From assembly GCA_025360645.1 (NCBI GenBank), contig JANYBT010000051.1, forward strand, positions 1 through 41,766: a stretch of 41,766 nucleotides of DNA. The letters are read 5' to 3'. The DNA comes from Acidobacteriaceae bacterium (GTDB lineage: Bacteria; Acidobacteriota; Terriglobia; Terriglobales; Acidobacteriaceae). The position numbers and the translations under genes were made by a program. Under the pieces are notes generated by a model, which worked only from the letters and a program-made list of their open reading frames with translations, was not told the DNA's origin and made no database searches. Below are positions 31,863-38,689 of the stretch, piece by piece (within the stretch, counting starts at the first letter, position 1; every line of letters starts with the position of its first letter).

Positions 31863-33406
31863 GGGGCCACCGCTCCATATTGCTTCTCAAACGCCGCGAA
31901 CTCTTGCTCCAGTTTCCACTGCATCTGCGCCCGCTCGCTGCCTGCCAGAAATTCCTGGCACGCCTTCGATGCGGTCGCTTTTGTTGCATCTGCCGCTGCG
32001 CACGCCGCCACCCGTTGATTCTGTTTCCCCTGCGCCCACCAGCTCGCGCCCGGAAGAAAACTGTGCTCCAGGCTGGCCCGCGCCACTTTCTTCAGCTCGG
32101 GATAGGCCAGTCCCTGCTCATCGACCGCCCTCACGAACTCCTGCGTCATGTCTGACCGCGCAACGCCTTCATCGTCGGTCGCCAGCGCCACTGGAACCCT
32201 CGCCCGCAGGTAGTCCGCCAGCGGGTGATTCTTGCCGCCCACCCCCAGGATCACGTCGTTCGAGGTCAGGCAAATCTCTACCAGCACATTCTTCTTCGCC
32301 ATCTCCTGCAGCAGTTGCAGAGGATCGCGTTCGTGCATCACGTCAACTCCGTGACCAATGCGCTCCGCCCCCGCCAGCTCAATGGACTCGCGAATATGAA
32401 AACGCAGCCCTTCCGGCGGGACCAGCCCCACCGCCAGCTCTCCAGCATGCAGCGTGATGTGGACCTCGGGATAGAGCTTGCGCAAGAACTCGATCTCCCG
32501 CATGTGCAAATCAAAATCGCGCATGGGAACGTACCAGTCCTCAGGCATCACCAGATTCAGCCCCACGAAGCGATGTTCCGCCCGCGCCAGTTCAAACCCA
32601 AAAAGAATTTGGGCAAACACCTGCTCTCGCGGCAGCCCCCGCAACACCTGATACAGATACCGCAGCGTCACCTGGCATCCGGGCTGCGCTTCCGAAGTCC
32701 AACAGTGCAGCACCTTCTGTTTTTGCGCCTCATCTTCGTCGGTCCGCTGGCGTGCCGCCGCTACAATCTCGCTCATTTTGCCCGCCAGCAATTGCTTTCG
32801 CATCTCGCCGAAGTCATCATTCCAGCCGGTCTTGGTTCCCAGCAACGCCGATTGCAATCCGTCCACGGTCTGCATCAATTCCACGTATTGCAGGTGGTCG
32901 GCAGCCGCCCGCGACGCCGCTTCCGCCAATGCGTCGCCGGTGTGGCGCGTCATGGCCCCGGAAAACTTTCCGAACGTTGCGAAAAAATGGTCGTGACCCG
33001 ATTCCATCCCGCGTTCCCAGTTCCGCATGGACCAGGCGTCCACCAGTTGACCGTACAGGACGGGGTCTTGGAATGCGCAACTCGCCTGGGGAATCTTGCT
33101 CTCCGCCTTGCAGGGTTCGCACGGCCCCGGCAGCACTCGCTGCGAGGTCCGCTCCACGCACGAGCCATCCTGCGCGGCAAAAGCAATCATGCTTTCCGCA
33201 TAGATGGCGCCGCCGAGATGATTGTGCAGGTCCCCGCCCTTGGGCATCTGCCGCAGAAAGGCTTGCCGCAGCCCAGGATGCGGCTGCACCGACTGGAAGT
33301 ATCGCGCGGTTCGTTGCTCCGCCGTCTGCCCCAGGCCCGGCACGCTTCCTAGCGTCGCCAGCCCCAACACCATTCCCGAAAGCGTGACTCGTGACCGCTT
33401 CACCAT
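31859..33406 (-). CDS. Exported adenosine deaminase-family protein
   Basis: 515 aa from ATG 33406, with GGGAG 7 nt upstream. Residues 1-26 are a Sec signal peptide (RVTLSGMVLGLATLGSVPGLG). The metal site begins KGGDLHNHLGGA (His61 and His63), followed by LHAGE (catalytic Glu region) and ERIGHGVD. The C-terminal metal Asp pair is in VPVALATDDEG, where most adenosine deaminases read STDDP. It is larger than cytoplasmic adenosine deaminase (about 330-350 aa) because of a Cys-rich insertion after the HxH motif and a long C-terminal helical tail, recalling the secreted ADGF-type enzymes. Expected reaction: adenosine to inosine plus ammonia outside the cytoplasm. First gene of the operon with the phosphorylase. 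Confidence 0.9.
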   Translation of the reverse strand: MVKRSRVTLSGMVLGLATLGSVPGLGQTAEQRTARYFQSVQPHPGLRQAFLRQMPKGGDLHNHLGGAIYAESMIAFAAQDGSCVERTSQRVLPGPCEPCKAESKIPQASCAFQDPVLYGQLVDAWSMRNWERGMESGHDHFFATFGKFSGAMTRHTGDALAEAASRAAADHLQYVELMQTVDGLQSALLGTKTGWNDDFGEMRKQLLAGKMSEIVAAARQRTDEDEAQKQKVLHCWTSEAQPGCQVTLRYLYQVLRGLPREQVFAQILFGFELARAEHRFVGLNLVMPEDWYVPMRDFDLHMREIEFLRKLYPEVHITLHAGELAVGLVPPEGLRFHIRESIELAGAERIGHGVDVMHERDPLQLLQEMAKKNVLVEICLTSNDVILGVGGKNHPLADYLRARVPVALATDDEGVARSDMTQEFVRAVDEQGLAYPELKKVARASLEHSFLPGASWWAQGKQNQRVAACAAADATKATASKACQEFLAGSERAQMQWKLEQEFAAFEKQYGAVAP

Positions 33407-33815
33407 TTTTCATCTCCCAGCGATGGAGAATTGTAATTGATACCTGCCCATTGCCGTACCCGACTAGGGATGGCAGGGGAGCTCAATCGCGGCGGTCAAA
33501 ATTTCTATGAGTGGCAGCGTCCGCCGCCAGGGAAGTGCTCGCAACCCCGCATGGCTGCGCATTTTCCCGCAATTTTGCACAATCGCATCTCATGCACCGA
33601 ATACAGGTCGAGGTTTCGTAATCATGAAAATACTGAAGAATTACTGTGAAATGTTGCCTCCTCGGCCGGTTCCTCTGCCCGTCTGCACCATTTCCGCACC
33701 ACCCCCATGTGAACGGGATGCACTCGCCTGAAAACAAACGACATAAAACTGCAATTTTATGATTGACGAAAAATCTAGAAGGAGTAAAACAGACTTGTTC
33801 TTTGACATGTTCTGA
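33407..33815. other. Intergenic region upstream of the adenosine deaminase gene, no gene seen
   Basis: No convincing coding sequence. It contains an AT-rich perfect inverted repeat CATAAAA-CTGCAA-TTTTATG at 33742-33761, standing out in GC-rich surroundings, and a TTGACA hexamer at 33802-33807 just before the first structured repeat. Open frames here are short and without family features. Confidence 0.5.
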
Positions 33816-33939
33816 GTTTTTCCGGTTGGTGCAGCGTCCGGGGCTCGAACGAGATCGCCTTTCACCATCGCAAGATGGGAACGAAGGGAAGGTCAGCAAG
33901 GGTCTATAGCAACGCGCTGGTCGAGGAGAACAAGAGCAC
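33816..33939. ncRNA. Unidentified structured element, copy A (124 nt)
   Basis: It starts GTTTTTCCGGTTGG and ends GAGCAC, as does copy B at 33978-34101; both are exactly 124 nt. Conserved blocks include CGAG-ATCGCC, AGGTCAGCA-GGGTCTA and CTGG[TC]CGAG. Possible helices: GGTG/CGCC (33828-33831 with 33856-33859), a perfect hairpin CCATC-GCAA-GATGG (33865-33878) with a GNRA loop, and GGTCAG/CTGGTC (33891-33896 with 33917-33922). Helices keep pairing between copies while the bases change, which points to a structured RNA. I do not recognise the class. The coding strand is undecided. Confidence 0.5.
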
Positions 33940-33956
33940 TCGTTAAAGGCAGGATA

Positions 33957-34128
33957 GAGTCCCGAAGCGTTGAGCTGGTTTTTCCGGTTGGCGGTAAGCC
34001 CGGAGCCCAAGCGAGGATCGCCATTCGGCCTCCGCAAGGATGCGCCCCCTGGCAGGTCAGCATGGGTCTAACGCGAGCTACTGGCCGAGACGAATGAGCA
34101 CAACACCACTTCGGGACTCCTAGTTTTT
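33957..34128 (+). other. 11-bp inverted repeat enclosing copy B, followed by a T-run
   Basis: GAGTCCCGAAG (33957-33967) and CTTCGGGACTC (34109-34119) are perfect reverse complements on either side of copy B. The right arm is followed by CTAGTTTTTGC. On the plus strand this could be a long-range stem closing the B element and ending transcription; alternatively the right arm may compete with other pairings, as in a switch. Confidence 0.45.
33978..34101. ncRNA. Unidentified structured element, copy B (124 nt)
   Basis: Second copy, start to start distance 162 bp. The opening 14 nt are identical to copy A. Possible helices: GGCGGT/ATCGCC (33990-33995 with 34017-34022, 6 bp including one G-U), a GCAA-looped hairpin TCC/GGA (34031-34040) and GGTCAG/CTGGCC (34055-34060 with 34081-34086; compatible U to C change relative to copy A). 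It lies between the adenosine deaminase gene and trpC; no protein is encoded. Confidence 0.5.
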
Positions 34129-34204
34129 GCAAGCCCTCCCAGATTCCGCGATCGCCCACGCCCGGCGGTCGCGATGAAAGTATCCGCAAGTCCCGCGCTC
34201 GAAA

Positions 34205-34996
34205 CTACAAACCCGCTCCCAGCAACTCCCTCAACGCTTTGCCCGGCCTCTCCGCCTTCATCAACGACTCGCCGATCAGAAACGCATCGTATCCTGCCGC
34301 CCGCAGCTGACGGACGTCCTCTGCGCCATGAATCCCGCTCTCCGCCACTTTCACCACCCCCGCTGGAATCCGTTCGGCCAGCCGTAACGCGGTCCCCAGA
34401 TCAACCTGGAATGTCCGCAGATCGCGGCTGTTGACTCCAATCAGGTCGCATCCCGCATCGAGCGCACGCTCCAGTTCCGCTTCATCGTGCGCTTCGCAAA
34501 GCACGTCCAATTTAAACTCGCGCGCCCGTCGCGCTAACGCCGTCAGTTCACCCGGTTGCAGCGCCGCCACGATCAGCAAGACTGCATCCGCTGCATTTGC
34601 CCTCGCCTCCAGCAACTGCCATTCATCCACCAGGAAGTCTTTGCGCAGACAGGGAATCCGCACACTCGCCGAAGCCAGCCGCAGATTTTCCAGCGATCCC
34701 TGGAAAAATTGCTCATCGGTCAGCACCGAGAGCGCCGCAGCCCCGGCCGCTTCCAATTCTGACGCCAGCGTTTCGGGATCGAAGTCTGCACGAATCAATC
34801 CCTTGGAGGGCGAAGCCTTTTTGAGTTCGGCGATGACCGCGATGCCGTTAGCCGCCCGCTCCAGCAGCCGCTGCCGGAACCCGCGCGGCACATGCTCGGC
34901 CGCTCGCCGGTCCAATTCGCCGCGGTTTGCCCGCGCGCCCGTCTCGGCCATCCGCCGCCGCGCCGCCGCCACAATTGTGTCGAGAGTCGTTGTCAT
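34205..34996 (-). CDS. trpC: Indole-3-glycerol phosphate synthase
   Basis: 263 aa TIM-barrel enzyme of tryptophan synthesis, closing the ring of the carboxyphenylamino-deoxyribulose phosphate substrate. Conserved: AVIAELKKASPSKGLIRADFDP (catalytic Lys and the phosphate region), LSVLTDEQFFQGS, PCLRKDFLVDEWQ (catalytic Lys), LLCEAHDEAELE-type strand (here LDVLCEAHDEAE), IGVNSRDL and VAESGIHGAEDV. Length is normal. Start ATG 34996 lacks a Shine-Dalgarno sequence: the leader is made of three copies of a 14-nt unit. No other trp gene is next to it in the window, so the pathway genes are scattered or lie elsewhere. Confidence 0.96.
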   Translation of the reverse strand: MTTTLDTIVAAARRRMAETGARANRGELDRRAAEHVPRGFRQRLLERAANGIAVIAELKKASPSKGLIRADFDPETLASELEAAGAAALSVLTDEQFFQGSLENLRLASASVRIPCLRKDFLVDEWQLLEARANAADAVLLIVAALQPGELTALARRAREFKLDVLCEAHDEAELERALDAGCDLIGVNSRDLRTFQVDLGTALRLAERIPAGVVKVAESGIHGAEDVRQLRAAGYDAFLIGESLMKAERPGKALRELLGAGL

Positions 34997-34998
34997 TT

Positions 34999-35038
34999 GA
35001 AAGTAATCGGGCGAAAGTAATCGGCCGAAAGTAATCGG
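34999..35038. repeat. Three 12-nt repeats with 14-nt period immediately upstream of trpC
   Basis: GAAAGTAATCGG at 34999-35010, 35013-35024 and 35027-35038, joined by 2-nt GC/CC linkers. On the trpC strand it reads CCGATTACTTTC three times, ending 2 nt before the ATG, so no ribosome-binding site fits there. A partial match, GTAATCGGTAAG, occurs near 38540. Confidence 0.85.
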
Positions 35039-35373
35039 CGATGTGCAGCAACGCGCGCAAACCCCAACGCTTCATTAAACCGCGAGCCGCGAGTTACGAG
35101 CAACTTCCCCTCTCCACCGTCCCAGACCGGCAAAAGATCGCAGACGACGCTAGGAACTTCGGAATATCGAGACTGGTGTGCGACATGCTCTGCCAGTGTG
35201 CCACAGTCGGGTGCCTCAATCACGGCAGACGCCGCGCTTGTGCCTCTACGCAGTGTCCCTTGTGGCGATGCTTTCAAATCTTGTCCCCGGTGGAAAGCAA
35301 CGAGCAATGGGTTGGAGCCGACCACACCCACGCGCTTGCGTTACACTAGGCGGGTTCCTCCAGGAGGAGTTCC
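35039..35373. other. Intergenic region between trpC and the peroxiredoxin gene, no gene seen
   Basis: Open frames on both strands here have no family features and overlap each other. A -10-like TTACACT lies close to the end of the region, about 34 nt before the peroxiredoxin ATG. Nothing else is supported. Confidence 0.5.
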
Positions 35374-35970
35374 ATGCGCCACAATTCTCTGGCTCTGCTC
35401 GCGCCCGCTCTGCTGCTGGTGGCGCTGGCTGGACCCGTCACTCCGGCCGAAGCCAAAACGCCTGCCAAGAAAGCCAGTGCAGCGTCGCCCGTCAAGGTGG
35501 GCGACCTCGCTCCCGCTTTCACTCTGCTGGCCTTCGATGGCAAGGACGTGAAGAAAATCTCGCTGGCTGATTACCGCGGCAAGAAAAACGTCGCGCTGGC
35601 GTTTTACCCGTTCGCCTTCACCGGCGGTTGAACCCAGGAAATGAAAGCTTTCCAGCAGAATTTGACCAGGCTGGAAGGCGCAGACACCCAGGTCCTGGGT
35701 GTGAGCATGGATAGCCCCTTCGCCAATTTCGCGTTCGCTCAACAGAACGGCATCAAGTTCCCTTTGCTGGGGGATTCCGGGGGCACTGTGACTCGCGCCT
35801 ATGGTCTGGCCTCCACCGAAGATGTGGAAGGCGTGCCCATGCAGGTCGCCCGCCGCGCCACGTTCCTGATCGACAAATCTGGCAAAGTTCTGGAAGAGCA
35901 AGTGGACGACGAAGCCCTCGATCCCACCAAGACCGTGCTCGCCTGCGAGCGCCCGAAGATGAAACACTAG
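35374..35970 (+). CDS. Exported peroxiredoxin, predicted selenoprotein (in-frame TGA at the peroxidatic position)
   Basis: 198 aa if TGA (35629-35631, codon 86) is read as selenocysteine. Start ATG 35374 has an ideal AGGAGG 6 nt upstream. Residues 1-27 are a Sec signal peptide. The thioredoxin-fold peroxiredoxin follows: [32 protein letters not shown]-[TGA][10 protein letters not shown], [36 protein letters not shown] and [13 protein letters not shown]. The TGA sits exactly where FTGGCTQE would have the peroxidatic Cys, and the frame continues with the complete C-terminal half. The only Cys in the translated frame is Cys191 near the end, a candidate resolving residue. A SECIS-like hairpin follows the TGA. 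Expected role: reduction of peroxides in the periplasm. Alternatives: nonsense mutation or sequencing error. Confidence 0.85.
35647..35679 (+). promoter_or_regulatory. Candidate bacterial SECIS hairpin
   Basis: GCTTTCCAGC (35647-35656) pairs with GCTGGAAGGC (35670-35679): 10 bp with one G-U pair, enclosing a 13-nt loop (AGAATTTGACCAG). The stem starts 15 nt after the TGA and the loop 25 nt after it. The loop has G as its second base. These features agree with the bacterial SECIS consensus as I know it (short distance to the UGA, stable upper stem, G among the first two loop bases), where SelB binds to insert selenocysteine. Confidence 0.7.
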
Positions 35971-36098
35971 GTCGCGACGCTTTTTCGAGCAGCCCACTCG
36001 CCCAGGCGTTCCGCAACCTTATCCGGCGAGCTCAACCAACAAATTGCCGCCGCGCTATACTTGTGCCCATTCCGAAAAGTTTAGGAGATCCACCCTCC

Positions 36099-37514
36099 AT
36101 GAAAAGCGTTGTGCGTTGTGCTTTGGCAATGGTCCTTGGCTGCACCCTCGCCGCTCCCGCGTTTGCTCAATGGTCGAACGACCCTTCGAAGAACCTGGCC
36201 CTGGCCGACAAAACCAATAGCAACGACCAAGTGCAACCCAAGCTCAGGCCGATGACCAACAACGGATGGTACGTGAGCTGGTTCGACTCTGATCCCTCGA
36301 GCCCCCCGCCGATCGGCTATGACGTGTACTACCAGCGCCTGGACAAAGCCGGCTACGAAAAGCTGCCGCACAACGGCCTGCTGGTGGCGGACCTCACCAA
36401 CTCCTCGACCGAAGACTACGGCCTCGACTTCGATACCAGCGGCAATGCTCTGCTGGCGTTCCTCGACACCCGCGAAGGCGTCAATCAGCAAGTGACCGCC
36501 GCCAAGATGAGTCCGACCGGACGGGCCGTGTGGGGCCCGCTCGGAGTGCAACTCACCAGCGGCTCGGACTCTTTCGCCGCTCCGAAGATCGTGGGTGCAT
36601 CCGACGGCGGAGTTGTCGTCGGCTGGACCGACAACAGCAATGTCGTATTGCAAAAGCTCGATCCCTCAGGCCACCCGCTGTGGGGCAGCGGTATCGTGCT
36701 CAGCGAGACCGGTTTCAACTATTCACTGTCTGACTTGCATGCCGCAGACAATGGTTCGGTGATCGTGTCCTGGACCCGTGACAACGGTTTCGGAAGCAAC
36801 CGCTACCTCTACGCCAACAAGCTGGGGCCAACCGGTTTCCTGATGTGGGGAACCGGCCATGTGCACGTGCTCGACAGCGGCTCGCTCCAGTTCGGCAATT
36901 TCCCGTACTTCGTTCCTGACGGAAAAGGCGGCGCGGTGTTTGCCTGGTACACCAGCAGCCCATCGCTGCAGAGCTTTGCCCAACACATTCTCGCCAGCGG
37001 CGCAGAAGCTTACCCGCACAATGGCGCCGAAGCCTCGACCAACGGCAAACAGATCCGGGTGTCGCCCGCTGCGTCGTATCGCAAAGCCACCGACGAAGTG
37101 TTCCTCTTCTGGACTGAAGAAGACTCCAACCAGACCAAGAACGGAGTGTACGGGCAGAAGTTTAACTCCGCCGGCACTCGGCAATGGGGAGACCACGGAC
37201 TGGTGGTGGTTCCGCTGGGCGCCGACTCACAGATCTTTGTGCAGAACGTGCAAAGCGGCACGGGCGCGCTCGCGGCGTGGGTCGATCAACCCGCCAGCGG
37301 CAACGGAACCATTCAAGCCGCGAAACTCGACGGCTCGGGAAACATCATCTGCGCGCAGTTCCCGATTTCTTCGGTGTTGTCGTCGAAATCGAGGTTGGCC
37401 GCCGACATCGCGAAGTCAGGCGTGGCCGCGATCGCCTTTGAAGACGCACGCAGCGGCAACAACGGCATTTACATTCAGAACGTAAATTCCGATTGCTCAC
37501 TGGGAAACAAGTAG
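36099..37514 (+). CDS. Secreted propeller-like protein of unknown function
   Basis: 471 aa from ATG 36099; AGGAG lies upstream but 13 nt away, further than ideal. An in-frame GTG at 36063 is the alternative. Signal peptide residues 1-24 end PAFA. The mature protein has about seven repeats of a pattern with WY/SW strands and DxxGN or DxSG turns (for example GWYVSWFDSD, DTSGNALLAFLD, ASDGGVVVGWTD, ADNGSVIVSWTRD and DGKGGAVFAWYT), suggesting a beta-propeller. Only two Cys occur in the mature part. There is no catalytic motif I recognise. A TATACT hexamer at 36056-36061 may be its -10. Not homologous to the four-paralogue family except for a general all-beta, exported character. Confidence 0.8.
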   Translation: MKSVVRCALAMVLGCTLAAPAFAQWSNDPSKNLALADKTNSNDQVQPKLRPMTNNGWYVSWFDSDPSSPPPIGYDVYYQRLDKAGYEKLPHNGLLVADLTNSSTEDYGLDFDTSGNALLAFLDTREGVNQQVTAAKMSPTGRAVWGPLGVQLTSGSDSFAAPKIVGASDGGVVVGWTDNSNVVLQKLDPSGHPLWGSGIVLSETGFNYSLSDLHAADNGSVIVSWTRDNGFGSNRYLYANKLGPTGFLMWGTGHVHVLDSGSLQFGNFPYFVPDGKGGAVFAWYTSSPSLQSFAQHILASGAEAYPHNGAEASTNGKQIRVSPAASYRKATDEVFLFWTEEDSNQTKNGVYGQKFNSAGTRQWGDHGLVVVPLGADSQIFVQNVQSGTGALAAWVDQPASGNGTIQAAKLDGSGNIICAQFPISSVLSSKSRLAADIAKSGVAAIAFEDARSGNNGIYIQNVNSDCSLGNK

Positions 37515-37518
37515 GCTT

Positions 37519-37605
37519 TGGTGCCGAAGAAGGGACTCGAACCCCCACACCCTTGCGGGTACATGGACCTGAACCATGCGCGTCTGCCAATTCCGCCACT
37601 CCGGC
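37519..37605 (-). tRNA. tRNA-Leu (anticodon CAG)
   Basis: Minus strand: acceptor GCCGGAG/CTTCGGC (one G-U), a D-arm with GGCGGAATTGGCAGACGC, anticodon stem CATGG/CCATG with loop TTCAGGT (anticodon CAG at 37569-37571), a long class II variable arm TACCCGCAAGGGTG, T-loop TTCGAGT, discriminator A and an encoded CCA (37519-37521). It reads CTG leucine codons. Its 3' end lies 4 bp after the stop of the convergent propeller-like gene. Confidence 0.97.
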
Positions 37606-38289
37606 TAAAGTGATGGGAGCGACCAACCGGCCGCTTTCAGGAAGAACTACTTTTCTATTCTACAGAGCATTCGCAGACTGTCAAACGCGGGCGCTCGGTT
37701 TCGCCCCTCTCTCGGAGTCGCCCCTCTAACGTCTACCATCTCGTGGAAAGCCGCGCCGGTTTCTTTGCGGGCTCGCAACTTTCGGCATGGCGGGAGGCGA
37801 ATGCGGAGGGGGCATCGGAAGTGGCGAGGCCGACCTCGCTGACGTGAAGGGACGCAGGAGTCGTAAAATTTATACAGTTTTGCGATTTTATGTAGCTTGA
37901 AGCTAATTTATCTTCATAGATCAGTAAATGCCGCAAAGGCCCCTAGGAGTCGTTCTAGCGCACTTTGGCCTGCGGGGGGTAGGTTGGGGCCACTTCGGAC
38001 CCGGTCGTCGATTGTAGGGCCGTTAGCGGCCTCGCAGAGGGCATTCCTAGCGAGGGGGTTATACGGTTTCCCGGGCTTGGAACTCGGCTTCGAGGGTTTC
38101 TACAGCCGGAATTTAGCTAAGTGGTTGATTCTAATCACTTGTTGTCATTCTGGACAAAAAACGGCCTACGGCTTCGCTCTCGGTCCCCAGGATTTGCCTG
38201 GACGACTACCCTAGACTGGTGGAGTGACTGTTGGAGCGAGGGCTCGGTTCTGATGCCACCGGCGGGCCCAGTGCTAGCATGGGGCTGTC
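37606..38289. other. Repeat-rich non-coding region, no gene seen
   Basis: 684 bp without a credible gene; short open frames have no signal, domain or ribosome-binding site. It holds an AT-rich island (about 37861-37925, including TAAAATTTATACAG) in GC-rich surroundings, whose minus strand shares ACATAAAA with the AT-rich inverted repeat at 33742, and a CCAGG-ATTTG-CCTGG inverted repeat near 38187-38203. It may be a decayed gene or a cluster of dispersed repeats. Confidence 0.4.
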
Positions 38290-38529
38290 ATGACCGAGCT
38301 TCCCGCCCCTCCCTCCGGCCAGTTGCCCCCGGATAGCAGTCAGCGCTTGCGCGCCCTGACCCATGAGCTGAGCAATGCGCTGGAGACCATCATGCAAGCC
38401 GCCTACCTGTTGGCGCAGGCCAAACTGCCCGCGCCGCACGGCCGATGGGCGGAAATGATTGAGAAGGCCGCGCAAGACGCCGCCGACCTCACTCGCGAAT
38501 TGCGTAGTCTGTTGCGCGAGGAGCGATAA
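38290..38529 (+). CDS. Small stand-alone DHp/HisKA-like protein
   Basis: 79 aa. After a Pro-rich N-terminus of about 17 residues it is a single helical hairpin: RLRALTHELSNALETIMQAAYLLAQ, then WAEMIEKAAQDAADLTRELRSLL. The HELSNALE part looks like the H-box (phospho-acceptor histidine) of sensor kinases, where H-[ED]-[LI]-x-N is typical. No ATPase domain follows: the frame ends 50 residues later at TAA. It could be a phosphotransfer or dimerisation module served by another kinase, or the remnant of a larger kinase. Start ATG 38290 has GGGG about 9 nt upstream, a modest ribosome-binding site. No neighbouring response regulator. Confidence 0.6.
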   Translation: MTELPAPPSGQLPPDSSQRLRALTHELSNALETIMQAAYLLAQAKLPAPHGRWAEMIEKAAQDAADLTRELRSLLREER

Positions 38530-38580
38530 GTGGTGAGTGGTAATCGGTAAGCGTTGAGCCGCGAATGAGGGAAGGGAATT

Positions 38581-38610
38581 GAAAGGGCACGACCGGAGTC
38601 GCGCCCTTTC
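38581..38610. other. Inverted repeat between convergent genes
   Basis: GAAAGGGC-A-CGAC-CGGA-GTCG-C-GCCCTTTC: two stems of 8 and 4 bp separated by one A/C mismatch, with a 4-nt loop. It lies between the ends of the DHp-like gene (+) and osmC (-). No T-tract follows, so it may be a bidirectional weak terminator or a REP-like dispersed element. Confidence 0.55.
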
Positions 38611-38689
38611 ACAACAGAGTGGAATGGTTTCGCGGGCCGGAAGCGAACGACTCGCATTCCGATCTTGAAACTTGAAACTCGAAACTTGT

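Noticed and set aside
33816-33939. tRNA-like 3' end (GTTCGAGCCCCGG ... ACCA) on the minus strand of copy A
   Set aside because: The T-stem does not pair and copy B lacks the TTCGA core, so it is not a tRNA or tmRNA.
33957-34072. GTTGAGC and GTCTAAC resembling integron attC core sites
   Set aside because: They occur in the wrong order and without the inner complementary sites; no integrase or cassette genes are present.
33816-34101. CRISPR array
   Set aside because: Only two 124-nt imperfect repeats, far longer than CRISPR repeats, no spacers of uniform length and no cas genes.
35374-35631. Peroxiredoxin as a pseudogene interrupted by a stop codon
   Set aside because: The TGA replaces exactly the catalytic Cys, no other lesion exists in 199 codons, and a SECIS-like hairpin follows. 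Still possible if sel genes are absent.
37733-38214. Short open frames on both strands in the gene-free region after tRNA-Leu
   Set aside because: No ribosome-binding site, no domain, compositionally like translated dispersed repeats.
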